Of a stretch of 64,000 nucleotides of DNA, positions 34,738 to 42,335 are shown piece by piece. Position numbers and translations under genes: made by a program. Within the stretch, counting starts at the first letter, position 1. The number at the start of each line of letters is the position of its first letter. Below the pieces are notes generated by a model that was not told the DNA's origin, made no database searches, and saw only the letters and a program-made list of their open reading frames with translations. Source of the stretch: Neobacillus cucumis (lineage in GTDB: Bacteria > Bacillota > Bacilli > Bacillales_B > DSM-18226); NCBI RefSeq assembly GCF_016107705.1, contig NZ_JAEHGC010000008.1, positions 159,447-223,446 on the forward strand. The letters run 5' to 3'.

Positions 34738-35973
34738 ATGACAGTTAAGGTAGCCATTTTAGGGTTTGGGACAGTAGGCGAAGGGGTGTATCGAACAATT
34801 CAAACACATGCAAGTGAACTTGAAGCTCAGCTTGGAAAGAAAGTGGAGGTCGCGGCCGTTCTAATCAAAAATAAGCAAAAAGAAAGAAAAATCGCTAAGG
34901 ATGTGCTTATCACAACCGATTTCAATGAAATTATCAATCTTTCACAGCTAGATATTGTGGTCGATGCGATTGTGGGCAAAGACCCGGCCTTTAACTATTT
35001 AAAACAAGCAATTGAAAGAGGCTGTCATATTATTACTGCAAACAAAGAAATGTTCGCACACCGCGGAAAAGAGCTCTTGAATCTCGCCGAGGAACACCAA
35101 GTGTCGGTCGGATTTGAAGCAACGGTTGCTGGTGGAATTCCGATCATTCAAACCTTAAGACAATTGTTAAAAGTGAATGGTGTTCAGCAAATTCAAGGCA
35201 TTGTAAACGGGACATCCAATTTCATTTTGACAGAAATGCGTGAGAAAAAGCAGTCATTCGCAGAGGCCTTAAAATTAGCCCAGGATAAGGGATTTGCAGA
35301 AGCAGACCCAACCAATGATGTGGAAGGTTTTGATGCATTTTATAAATTAATGGTTTTAAGCAGAGTAGCCTTTGGGAATGAACCTGACTGGAAAGATGTG
35401 GAACGCGTTGGAATTACTTCTATTACAAGTGAATTAATTGAAGTGGCAAATCAGTTTGGTTTTCGGTTCAAGCATGTTGTGAGTATTCAAAAGGAAGGGG
35501 ATACACTTATTGGAAGTGTCAGGCCGGTGCTCGTCAGCATGTCCCATCCATTTTATCATGTGGAAGGGGTAGAAAATGCGGTAAATGTCTACTCAGACAT
35601 CGTGGGCAGAATAACTCTGCAAGGTCCTGGCGCCGGAATGTTTCCGACCGCAAGTGCAGTTATCGAGGACCTAGTTTATGTAAGCCAAAGTAATCAGCAA
35701 AAAAAGCTTCAGGCTAATCCTGTAAAAGAAGCTTTATCTCACGCTACTGGCTCATTAAATAATTTTTGGCTAATAAGTGGGGTGAGTAGAACAGAATTAA
35801 GTCCTTCCATCCTCCCTGTTGAACGGTTGTCTAATCAAACCTTTATTGTTGAGACCACTGATGAGGAGATTTTACAAAAAGCTAAAGAGTATCCGTCACT
35901 AAGTTATTACCCAATTCTAGATGGAACTCAAATCCTTCAAGATAGAAAGGAAAAGTTAACCGTTACAGTATAA
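34738..35973 (+). CDS. hom: Homoserine dehydrogenase (biosynthetic, with C-terminal regulatory region)
   Basis: Reduces aspartate semialdehyde to homoserine, the branch point to methionine and threonine. The 411-residue protein has the GFGTVGEG Rossmann loop, NGTSNFILTEM, the AEADPTNDVEGFDAFYK signature and a C-terminal ACT-like region from about residue 330. ATG 34738 follows GGGGGG; the upstream open frame is only the riboswitch terminator region. Control by a SAM-I riboswitch indicates a dedicated role in methionine supply, since hom linked to thrCB normally lacks one. No thrB or thrC follows. A second, shorter homoserine dehydrogenase-like gene lies 6 kb upstream. Confidence 0.93.
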   Translation: MTVKVAILGFGTVGEGVYRTIQTHASELEAQLGKKVEVAAVLIKNKQKERKIAKDVLITTDFNEIINLSQLDIVVDAIVGKDPAFNYLKQAIERGCHIITANKEMFAHRGKELLNLAEEHQVSVGFEATVAGGIPIIQTLRQLLKVNGVQQIQGIVNGTSNFILTEMREKKQSFAEALKLAQDKGFAEADPTNDVEGFDAFYKLMVLSRVAFGNEPDWKDVERVGITSITSELIEVANQFGFRFKHVVSIQKEGDTLIGSVRPVLVSMSHPFYHVEGVENAVNVYSDIVGRITLQGPGAGMFPTASAVIEDLVYVSQSNQQKKLQANPVKEALSHATGSLNNFWLISGVSRTELSPSILPVERLSNQTFIVETTDEEILQKAKEYPSLSYYPILDGTQILQDRKEKLTVTV

Positions 35974-35984
35974 AATATCTCACT

Positions 35985-36025
35985 AGACAGCACCTTCTTT
36001 CTAAGGCTGCTGTCTTATTTTTTTT
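35985..36025 (+). terminator. Terminator of hom
   Basis: Stem AGACAGCA-CCTT with AAGG-C-TGCTGTCT (35985-36015, one bulge), then TATTTTTTTT. Confidence 0.85.
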
Positions 36026-36153
36026 GAAAAAAATATAAAACCCATCACATAAATGGGAGATAGTCTAGTCCAATTTATACCCTTGTACATATTGTGTAAA
36101 AGCTATACTAAATCGGACGAGGTTTTAGGATAAGGAAGGAAAAGGGGTGCAAC

Positions 36154-37971
36154 ATGTCAGGAAACATCACTGACCGATTGATCGGAAATTTAAAAAATTC
36201 ATTTACTTATGAATTTATGGTTAAGCCTGGAAACATTCATCAAATCGATAAACAGTCTAGGGAAATTCCAGTAAACAGTAATGGAAAAAATTATATTATT
36301 GGTCCTGCAAGAGGAGAAGATCAAAATAGCTCCGGAATCTGCGTCTCCGTTGGATTGAATGGAGTGTCTGTCTATGAATATACACAAAACAATATTTACG
36401 CCACATTGGTTTATGAGACCTCCATTAATGAGTGGGTACATGTGGCCGTTGTTTATAAGGAGAAAAGACCCTTTCTTTTCATCAATGGTACTTTCGTAAA
36501 AGAAGGGGAAATGAGTCCAAAAAAATATGTCTCTCCATCAGGTTCCATTGTTTACCCGCCGGGAGTGTTCTTTATCGGGGATATTAAAGAAGTTAGAATC
36601 TGGAATCATAGCAGAAGCGAAAATCAGCTTAAAGTAAATATGAATGCTAGAATGAAAGGGAGGGAGAATGGCCTATATGCCATTTGGCCTGAAAAAATCA
36701 CTAGAGAAATCAACAAAGAACCGGTATCGGAGAATAATGAAAAAAAGACTGAAAAATATAGAGGTTTGAAGAGTGATCAGAATAATAAAATAGAGGTAAG
36801 TATTATTATCCCTTCCTACAATAAGTATCCACTAAACCTTTTCACCCTATATTCTCTTGAAAACCAAACATTCAATTTGGAAAAAATGGAAGTCATCTTA
36901 ATTGATGATGCCTCTACAGATCAAACGAAAGACTCCCTCCAAAACTATCAAGCGCCATATCAATTTAAATATATTCGAAACAACGAAAATCTTGGAAGGG
37001 CAAAGGTGCGTAATTTAGGAATTCAATCATCGAGCGGGAACATCCTGATATTTTTAGATGCAGAAATGCTTGTTGACCGTAATTTTGTGCAGAATCACGT
37101 TAAGTATCACCAAGAAAAAAGTAATCTTATTATGTCGGGGGTCATGTATTCTAAAAATATCATTACCTGTATCTTTCCAAAAGATGATCGTGCTAAACTT
37201 GACCGAATTGCTGAGATGGTAAAAGGAAATGAAAACCTTAATAATAAATTTAATCAATATGAAAAAGCGGCTGCAAAGCCTTATCCTCTCATTAACAAAA
37301 GTGATATTTCAAATCAGACCTATGGTGCTTTAATTAAGAATGCCAACTCCTGGTTTCGAACCATTACCCGTAAATATGGAACGGACTTAGAAGGCTTTGA
37401 ATTTCCGTGGATGGCCCTTCTCACCGGTAATGTTTCGATGAGAAAAGAGCTATTAGACAAGGCCGGGGTATTTGATGAGGAATTTGTAATGTATGGATAT
37501 GAGGACTGGGAATTAGGATACCGCCTTTATAAGGCGGGGGCAAAATATCTTAATGCAAAGAATCTGGTATCCTATCATCAAGAACATCCTGTCGCAGAAA
37601 ACAAATGGAAAGAGGCAATAGAGAATTATCATTTATTTATTAAGAAGCACAATGATGTAGACATCCTGATTCTCAGTTTAGAACTATCCAGATTGACTGG
37701 GTTAACAACCATGAACGATATCCTGCGAGAATATAAGAATTTAGTTAATAAATACGGCAAAAAAACAAAAAAATTTCAAAATAAATTCATCTCCATCCTT
37801 GAAACCATCGCCCTTTTGCTGAAAGTGGATATTCGCCATTTTAATATTTTAGGTGCGGCCGGTTTTGGAGGAGAGCAAATAAACGAACTGAAATCAGACC
37901 TGCGGAAACTAAATAATCTAGGGAAATATAAAAACTTGGCCAATTTTATTCAAAAAGTTATTGCTTCGTAA
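36154..37971 (+). CDS. LamG-like domain fused to a family-2 glycosyltransferase
   Basis: A 605-residue protein with no signal peptide or membrane helix. Residues about 1-180 look like a LamG/concanavalin-type beta-sandwich (SFTYEFMVKPG, NEWVHVAVVYKEKRPFLFING, IKEVRIWNHSRSENQL). A charged linker follows, then a GT2 domain from about 214: VSIIIPSYNKYP, DDAS at 251-254, LDAE at 301-304 as the nucleotide-sugar/metal site, and a GYEDWELGYRL motif near 450. It probably glycosylates a surface or spore polysaccharide or protein, with the sandwich binding carbohydrate. This is inference. It is followed 28 bases later by a second GT2 gene. Confidence 0.8.
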   Translation: MSGNITDRLIGNLKNSFTYEFMVKPGNIHQIDKQSREIPVNSNGKNYIIGPARGEDQNSSGICVSVGLNGVSVYEYTQNNIYATLVYETSINEWVHVAVVYKEKRPFLFINGTFVKEGEMSPKKYVSPSGSIVYPPGVFFIGDIKEVRIWNHSRSENQLKVNMNARMKGRENGLYAIWPEKITREINKEPVSENNEKKTEKYRGLKSDQNNKIEVSIIIPSYNKYPLNLFTLYSLENQTFNLEKMEVILIDDASTDQTKDSLQNYQAPYQFKYIRNNENLGRAKVRNLGIQSSSGNILIFLDAEMLVDRNFVQNHVKYHQEKSNLIMSGVMYSKNIITCIFPKDDRAKLDRIAEMVKGNENLNNKFNQYEKAAAKPYPLINKSDISNQTYGALIKNANSWFRTITRKYGTDLEGFEFPWMALLTGNVSMRKELLDKAGVFDEEFVMYGYEDWELGYRLYKAGAKYLNAKNLVSYHQEHPVAENKWKEAIENYHLFIKKHNDVDILILSLELSRLTGLTTMNDILREYKNLVNKYGKKTKKFQNKFISILETIALLLKVDIRHFNILGAAGFGGEQINELKSDLRKLNNLGKYKNLANFIQKVIAS

Positions 37972-37999
37972 AATCATTTTAAAGGAAAGGAGTGAAAAA

Positions 38000-38683
38000 A
38001 TGGTTTCCATTATCACTTGCACCATTAGAGATGAATTTATTAATAATGTTTTTAATAATTATCAACAGCAAACCTGGAAGGATAAAGAGTTAATCATTGT
38101 CCTTAATAAGGATTCAATGAGTATAGATAAATGGATAGAAAAAGCAAAGAATTACCCAAATGTACGTGTTTTTCAACTTCATGAAAAAGCAACATTGGGA
38201 GATTGCTTAAATTTTGGGGTTTTAAAGGCAACTCATGATATTATTGCTAAATTCGATGATGACGATTATTATGGCCCAGAGTATATTACCAGTTCGATGC
38301 AGGCCTTTAAAGACGAAAAGGTTTCGATTGTCGGCAAAGGTTCATATTATATTTATTTTAAGAATAAAAAGGCCTTGGTCTTAGTCCCTGGTGAAGAAAA
38401 TTCATTCTCAGACACGGTTGCCGGAGCAACGTTAATGTTTCGAAAAGCAGTTAGTGAAAAAGTTCAATTTGAAAAAGTAAATCGTGCGGAGGATTACTTT
38501 TTTATCGATCAAAGTAAAAAAGCCGGCTTTAAAATTTATTCTACTGATTGTTTTCATTTTGCCGTAGTCCGTCACGATACAGAGAAACATACCTGGAAGG
38601 TGTCGGATGAGGACTTTATGGGGTGGGGGGATATCGTAGCCCATACCGAAGATTTTTACCCAATTGTCTCGAATTCCAATTAA
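38000..38683 (+). CDS. Small family-2 glycosyltransferase
   Basis: A 227-residue cytoplasmic GT-A type enzyme. The N-terminal VSIITCTIRDEF, the metal/nucleotide-binding AKFDDDDYYGPEYI and the later NRAEDYFFIDQSKKAG are typical of short GT2 proteins of spore-formers. ATG 38000 follows AAAGGAAAGGAG; the in-frame TTG at 37961 lies inside the previous gene. It forms a probable operon with the LamG-GT2 gene. Sugar donor and acceptor are unknown; roles in spore-surface or cell-surface glycosylation are plausible. Confidence 0.82.
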   Translation: MVSIITCTIRDEFINNVFNNYQQQTWKDKELIIVLNKDSMSIDKWIEKAKNYPNVRVFQLHEKATLGDCLNFGVLKATHDIIAKFDDDDYYGPEYITSSMQAFKDEKVSIVGKGSYYIYFKNKKALVLVPGEENSFSDTVAGATLMFRKAVSEKVQFEKVNRAEDYFFIDQSKKAGFKIYSTDCFHFAVVRHDTEKHTWKVSDEDFMGWGDIVAHTEDFYPIVSNSN

Positions 38684-38740
38684 AGTTTAATGTTTATTTT
38701 AAATTGTAATAAATGAATGAAAATTCATTTATTAACTGTG

Positions 38741-38898
38741 CTATCCACATCAAAGGTCCTATATTATAAGCATTTCACAAACTTATGCACATTATCCACA
38801 GGGTTACCCACAAAATTTGTTAACAAAATGTGAAAAGCTTTAAAGCTTGTATTTTAAGAGGTTTTTACGCTGAATCCACATTATCCACATTATCCACA
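38741..38898 (+). promoter_or_regulatory. DnaA-box cluster
   Basis: Three exact Bacillus DnaA boxes TTATCCACA (38792-38800, 38881-38889, 38890-38898) plus one-mismatch copies CTATCCACA (38741-38749), TTATGCACA (38783-38791) and TTACCCACA (38804-38812), and a two-mismatch GAATCCACA (38872-38880). All have the same orientation within 158 bases of non-coding DNA. There is no dnaA, dnaN or origin gene context, so this is more likely a DnaA titration or regulatory cluster than an origin. Confidence 0.8.
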
Positions 38899-38908
38899 AA
38901 GTTGAACG

Positions 38909-38937
38909 AAAAAGAAGCAGGGCACCTGCTTCTTTTT
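38909..38937. terminator. Bidirectional terminator between the glycosyltransferase and yfhD
   Basis: A perfect 13-base stem, AAAAAGAAGCAGG (38909-38921) with CCTGCTTCTTTTT (38925-38937), and a 3-base loop. A/T tracts on both sides allow it to serve both converging transcripts. Confidence 0.9.
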
Positions 38938-38962
38938 CAAATTCAAACTTTTTTAAAAGAGG

Positions 38963-39151
38963 TTAGCTATTTCTTTTGGTATTCACACGCTGATTTGCTG
39001 CATTTGCTCGTGCTTGTGCCTCTAAATCTGCCTGATCGGCTAATTCAGCAGAATACTCTTCATCGATTCCATCTGATTTAAGATTTTTTGGCACCTGTGG
39101 AAGTGATGCTTTATTTTTACCACGAGACCCATGCCCACGTGAACGGCCCAT
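38963..39151 (-). CDS. yfhD: YfhD family protein
   Basis: A 62-residue hydrophilic protein beginning MGRSRGHGSRGKNKASLPQ and containing the family core YSAELADQADLEAQARA. It matches the small B. subtilis YfhD protein in sequence style and chromosomal place, at the left end of the yfhD-yfhE-recX block. ATG 39151 follows AAAGGGG. The composition (basic N-terminus, acidic helical middle) suggests a small spore or nucleic-acid-associated protein, but no function is established to my knowledge. Confidence 0.88.
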   Translation of the reverse strand: MGRSRGHGSRGKNKASLPQVPKNLKSDGIDEEYSAELADQADLEAQARANAANQRVNTKRNS

Positions 39152-39256
39152 TACGAAAACCCCTTTCATTGATAACTTTCAGGAACCTTCTTGGTTCCTT
39201 TCTTAGTGTTAGCAAAAAACAAAGGGCCATGAATGGGAAATGCTTCAAAGTTTTAA

Positions 39257-39391
39257 TTACAGTCTGGTTTTTCTGTCTGAAAATCCTCCAGCCCGATCTG
39301 CCATTTTAAATTCCCTTTGATAGCTTACTTCTTGCATACTGGTTAAGGAATATTTTCCCCGATCCTTATCCTTTTTCTTTTTTTCTGCCAT
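39257..39391 (-). CDS. yfhE: YfhE family protein (44 residues)
   Basis: A short ORF encoding MAEKKKKDKDRGKYS... with the core SMQEVSYQREFKMADRAGGF, which matches the B. subtilis YfhE family. AAAGGA lies ten bases upstream of ATG 39391. It sits directly upstream of yfhD on the same strand, as expected for the block. B. subtilis yfhF, normally between yfhE and recX, is absent here. Function unknown. Confidence 0.8.
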   Translation of the reverse strand: MAEKKKKDKDRGKYSLTSMQEVSYQREFKMADRAGGFSDRKTRL

Positions 39392-39570
39392 TTTTGCTCA
39401 TTCCTTTCAACATATTTTTGCTAAATGTCATTAAGCTTAGTGGATTTTAATTAAGCACAATATGTACTTATTTCCATTTTTACCTTTTAGGGAAGGAATG
39501 ATACTGTGTATTTTCAATTCTTTGCGATATTTCATGAAAAACATGGTAAAGTAGTGTTGAGGTGAGGAAA

Positions 39571-40380
39571 ATGGCAATCATTACGAAAATCACCACGCAA
39601 CAGAAAAATCAGGATCGCTATAATGTTTTTATGGATTATGGAAAAGGCGAGGAATTTGCATTTAGTGTTGATAGTGATGTCTTAATAAAATTTCAGCTTA
39701 AAAAGGGTATGGAGCTCGACGATTTTTCCTTTCTGGAAATTCAGTATCAGGACGATATTCGTAAAGCTTATCATCATGCTATCCAGTATTTATCCAAAAG
39801 AATGCGGTCCGAAAAAGAAATAAGGGATTATTTATCCAAAAAAGAAATTGATGAGCCCATTATTAACGAGGTTCTTCATAAATTAACCTCCCAAAAATAT
39901 ATTGATGACTGGGAATATGCCCACGCATTTGTCAGAACCCAAGTAAATACAACAGACAAGGGACCAGATTTAATTTGGTTGGAATTAAAAGACAGGGGAA
40001 TAAAAGAGGACTTTGCAAGACAAGCCCTTCAGGATTTTCCTTATGATCTGCAAGTTGAAAAAGCTTCGATACTTGCTAAAAAGTTTTTTGAAAAGAATAC
40101 AAAGGACTCTGAGCGGATTGTAAAACAAAAGCTTGAAGGATTACTGCTTCGAAAAGGATATCCATTTGAGATCATTCAAATTGCTGTAAATGAAAGTGAA
40201 CTGGACAAGGATTCGGATGCGGAAATGGAAGCTATCAGGTTTCAAGGAGAAAAGATTTATCGCAAATACTGTCATCTTAGTGGTTTTGAGTATAAACAAA
40301 AGATGAAACAAGCACTATATCGAAAAGGCTTTTCGATGGATTTAATAGAAAAATTCTTAGCAGAAAAAGAAGAATCATGA
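39571..40380 (+). CDS. recX: Recombination regulator RecX
   Basis: Binds and modulates RecA filaments. The 269-residue protein has the repeated three-helix RecX units (AIQYLSKRMRSEKEIRDYLSKKEI, VLHKLTSQKYIDDWEYAHAFVRTQ). Its length matches the long Bacillus RecX (YfhG) with extra repeats. ATG 39571 follows GAGGTGAGG. The last codons form part of the terminator stem at 40374-40399, shared with the convergent SDR gene. Confidence 0.93.
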   Translation: MAIITKITTQQKNQDRYNVFMDYGKGEEFAFSVDSDVLIKFQLKKGMELDDFSFLEIQYQDDIRKAYHHAIQYLSKRMRSEKEIRDYLSKKEIDEPIINEVLHKLTSQKYIDDWEYAHAFVRTQVNTTDKGPDLIWLELKDRGIKEDFARQALQDFPYDLQVEKASILAKKFFEKNTKDSERIVKQKLEGLLLRKGYPFEIIQIAVNESELDKDSDAEMEAIRFQGEKIYRKYCHLSGFEYKQKMKQALYRKGFSMDLIEKFLAEKEES

Positions 40381-40399
40381 CAAAATGTCATGATTTTTT
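40374..40399. terminator. Terminator overlapping the recX stop codon
   Basis: A 9-base perfect stem, ATCATGACA (40374-40382) with TGTCATGAT (40386-40394), then TTTTT. It includes the recX stop and overlaps the 3' end of the convergent SDR gene. Confidence 0.88.
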
Positions 40400-41065
40400 A
40401 CTTTCAATGATAATGGAATCCTGATTGATTTGTTGGACAATTATTTCTGCCACTTCTTTTGGGGAACGAAAACGAGAAGGGTCTTTCACATGATTGCTCT
40501 CATTCCAAAATGGAGTATCCATACCGCCCATGTAAACGGCAGTAAATTGGATCTTGCTGCACTCAAATTCTTTTTGCAGACTTTCAGTAAAGCCGCGAAT
40601 CGCAAATTTACTAGCTGCATAAACGGCTTCATTTACCTTACCGCGAAGTCCGGCTGTTGAGATAATATTGATAATTTTTCCTTCACCATGATAAATCAAG
40701 TAGGGTAGAACCGATTTTGTCATTAGGATGGTTCCAAGAACATTCGTGTCCAACATCTCCGCAATTTCCTGCTGCGTCATTTCCGGGAAAGGTCCGAAAT
40801 GTCCCACTCCTGCGTTGTTAACCAATCCATAAATTTCAAAAGACCTGCTAATTTCGGCGATTTTTTCTTGTACCTCTTTATGGTTTCGAATATCTAATAG
40901 GAGATAATCTGCACTCCCGCCAACTGCTTCGATTTCCGTTTTCGTGCTCCTTAATTTTTCTTCGTTCCGCCCCGTTAAAAGCAGATGATAATTTTGCCTA
41001 GAAAATAATAAGGCCAATTCTTTACCTAACCCTGACCCAGCACCGGTTACCATGATTGTTTTCAT
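40388..41065 (-). CDS. Short-chain dehydrogenase/reductase (SDR)
   Basis: A 225-residue classical SDR: cofactor loop TGAGSGLGKEL (residues 7-17), NNAG at about 83-86, catalytic Ser/Tyr/Lys in IISTAGLRG...YAASKFA. A GGAG site precedes ATG 41065. It differs from fabL (44863), which has the enoyl-ACP reductase III pattern. Substrate unknown. It sits between recX and yfhH, replacing or adding to the B. subtilis arrangement. Confidence 0.88.
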   Translation of the reverse strand: MKTIMVTGAGSGLGKELALLFSRQNYHLLLTGRNEEKLRSTKTEIEAVGGSADYLLLDIRNHKEVQEKIAEISRSFEIYGLVNNAGVGHFGPFPEMTQQEIAEMLDTNVLGTILMTKSVLPYLIYHGEGKIINIISTAGLRGKVNEAVYAASKFAIRGFTESLQKEFECSKIQFTAVYMGGMDTPFWNESNHVKDPSRFRSPKEVAEIIVQQINQDSIIIESKKS

Positions 41066-41144
41066 TTGCTAAACTCCTTTATTAATTCTACAAAAATAAT
41101 TATACTTAAATATAGTGGCTAACGAAACTTTGGGAGTGGATTAC

Positions 41145-41468
41145 ATGCACCAGGAGAAACGATATAGTGAATTGAGCGAACATGAATTACGCCAAGAAAT
41201 TGCGACTCTTCAGGAGAAAGCACGGAAAGCAGAGCAATTAGGAAGGGTAAATGAGTTTGCTGTCCTTGAAAGGAAAGTATTGATGGCTCGTGCCTATTTA
41301 ATAAGTCCCGATTCCTTTGAGCCGGGTGAAATTTATGAACTTGAAGGGGATCCGGGGCAATACTTTAAAATCGATTATCTAAATGGAGTTTTTGCCTGGG
41401 GGTATCGACTTAAAGGCGATGGAAAAGAAGAGGCAGTGCCGATTTCTATGTTAAAGTTGTTGAAATAA
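41145..41468 (+). CDS. yfhH: YfhH family protein
   Basis: A 107-residue protein with a helical N-terminal half (KRYSELSEHELRQEIATLQEKARKAEQLGRVNE) and a small beta C-terminal half (FEPGEIYELEGDPGQYFKIDYLNGVFAWGYRL). Both match Bacillus YfhH. ATG 41145 follows GGGAGTGG; the in-frame GTG at 41115 is too far from a ribosome site. Function unknown; structural genomics places the fold near SH3-like barrels, as I recall. Confidence 0.9.
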   Translation: MHQEKRYSELSEHELRQEIATLQEKARKAEQLGRVNEFAVLERKVLMARAYLISPDSFEPGEIYELEGDPGQYFKIDYLNGVFAWGYRLKGDGKEEAVPISMLKLLK

Positions 41469-41532
41469 GAAAAGCGGAAGCGCCTTGGTTATACCCAAAA
41501 CAACCTCGAGGTACTAGGCGCTGAAGCTGGAC
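41469..41532 (+). repeat. Dispersed intergenic repeat candidate with inverted ends
   Basis: Begins AAAAGCGGAAGCGCC and ends GGCGCTGAAGCTGGACA. It has a 7-base inverted repeat (AGCGCCT at 41479-41485, AGGCGCT at 41516-41522) and an internal palindrome ACCTCGAGGT. The motif pair is one I recall from many intergenic sites in Bacillaceae genomes. Only one copy is in this window, so its repetitive nature is recollection, not observation. Confidence 0.5.
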
Positions 41533-41540
41533 AAAAAAGC

Positions 41541-41566
41541 AAACCAGAGAGAAAACTCTCTGGTTT
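41541..41566. terminator. Bidirectional terminator between yfhH and the YpzG/sspK genes
   Basis: An 11-base perfect stem, AAACCAGAGAG (41541-41551) with CTCTCTGGTTT (41556-41566), and an AAAA loop. It has an A-tract to the left and T-rich DNA to the right. Confidence 0.85.
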
Positions 41567-41575
41567 GGTTGTTTT

Positions 41576-41719
41576 CTAGGACTGTTTTCTGGTTTGGTGC
41601 TTTAAAATAATGAGGTCTTGGGTAAGTTTGCTTTCGCCATTTATCTGAGAATGTTGGTGTTTTGCACTAGCCCATGGTGTTGAAAATGGCTTATTTTGGA
41701 AAAATTTCTGTTTACCCAC
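41576..41719 (-). CDS. YpzG-like small protein (47 residues)
   Basis: Starts at GTG 41719 behind GGGAGG with a seven-base spacer and reads VGKQKFFQNKPFSTPWA, ending LILKHQTRKQS after an AKHQHSQINGESKLTQ core. The pattern PWASAKHxxSQxNGE...QTRKQS is that of YpzG-type small Bacillus proteins often found beside sspK. It lies 12 bases after sspK on the same strand and is likely co-expressed with it in the forespore. Function unknown. Confidence 0.78.
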   Translation of the reverse strand: MGKQKFFQNKPFSTPWASAKHQHSQINGESKLTQDLIILKHQTRKQS

Positions 41720-41731
41720 AGTAACGCCTCC

Positions 41732-41914
41732 CTAGGTTAAAGAATCAGGTGTATCATTATCATTAGCGCGCTGACCAGAAGCCCGCATCCGTTCCTGTGG
41801 ATGCGTATTAGTGGTTCCATCTGCTCTTTTTGAAGCATACTCTGCTTTTGCTCTTGGCTCTCCCTCTAACTTATTGTTATTTTGATTAGGAAAGTTATGT
41901 TGTTTGTTTCTCAT
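41732..41914 (-). CDS. sspK: Small acid-soluble spore protein K
   Basis: A 60-residue minor [26 protein letters not shown] followed by the near-invariant [23 protein letters not shown] 41914 follows GGAGGT; the longer open frame upstream is not coding. In B. subtilis sspK is made only in the forespore. The C-terminus here is extended compared with the roughly 50-residue B. subtilis protein ([11 protein letters not shown] tail). Confidence 0.95.
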   Translation of the reverse strand: MRNKQHNFPNQNNNKLEGEPRAKAEYASKRADGTTNTHPQERMRASGQRANDNDTPDSLT

Positions 41915-42047
41915 GCTGTACCTCCATCTAAAGGAATGAGAAATCGTGAAAAGCAAAGCATCAAAAGATCAATGCTGACCACGTATCTATATTATTTGCT
42001 TAATTAGATTCAGATATGTTATAAGAAAATGGCAAAGGAGTGAATGT

Positions 42048-42305
42048 ATGAACGAGTACCATGAGCGGTTATGCTATTATTTACTGGCTAAAAATAACCA
42101 ACTCACCTATGACGAGGCCCTAACATGGATTGAATTATTATGGGATGATTTTGAAACGACCTCTGCAAAAGCAGGCAGAGACTATCTTGGCAGCGAAATG
42201 ACGGAGCGGATTGTAAAACAATGGATTGAAAATTATGGAGATCGCCTTCATGACTTTATCGCAACGAATCCGAAATATAAGGATTTTTTAAATAAAAAGC
42301 GATGA
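42048..42305 (+). CDS. yfhJ: YfhJ family protein (WVELL-type)
   Basis: An 85-residue acidic, helical protein with the family motif TYDEALTWIELLWDDFE and a conserved-looking WIENYGDRLHDF C-terminal part. AAAGGAG precedes ATG 42048. It is divergent from sspK with about 130 bases between them, as in B. subtilis. It is followed by a bidirectional terminator shared with yfhP. Function unknown. Confidence 0.9.
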   Translation: MNEYHERLCYYLLAKNNQLTYDEALTWIELLWDDFETTSAKAGRDYLGSEMTERIVKQWIENYGDRLHDFIATNPKYKDFLNKKR

Positions 42306-42328
42306 CAAAATAAAATGTCATCGCTTTT
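42295..42328. terminator. Bidirectional terminator between yfhJ and yfhP
   Basis: A 13-base perfect stem, AAAAGCGATGACA (42295-42307) with TGTCATCGCTTTT (42316-42328), overlapping the yfhJ stop codon. Confidence 0.9.
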
Positions 42329-42335
42329 CTATTGA

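Noticed and set aside
38741..38898. Replication origin
   Set aside because: DnaA boxes are present, but there is no dnaA, dnaN, gyrase or replicon gene context and no clear unwinding element; a titration or regulatory cluster is more likely.
40388..41065. Second fabL-type enoyl reductase
   Set aside because: The SDR motifs are generic and lack the FabL-specific stretch seen at 44863-45612.
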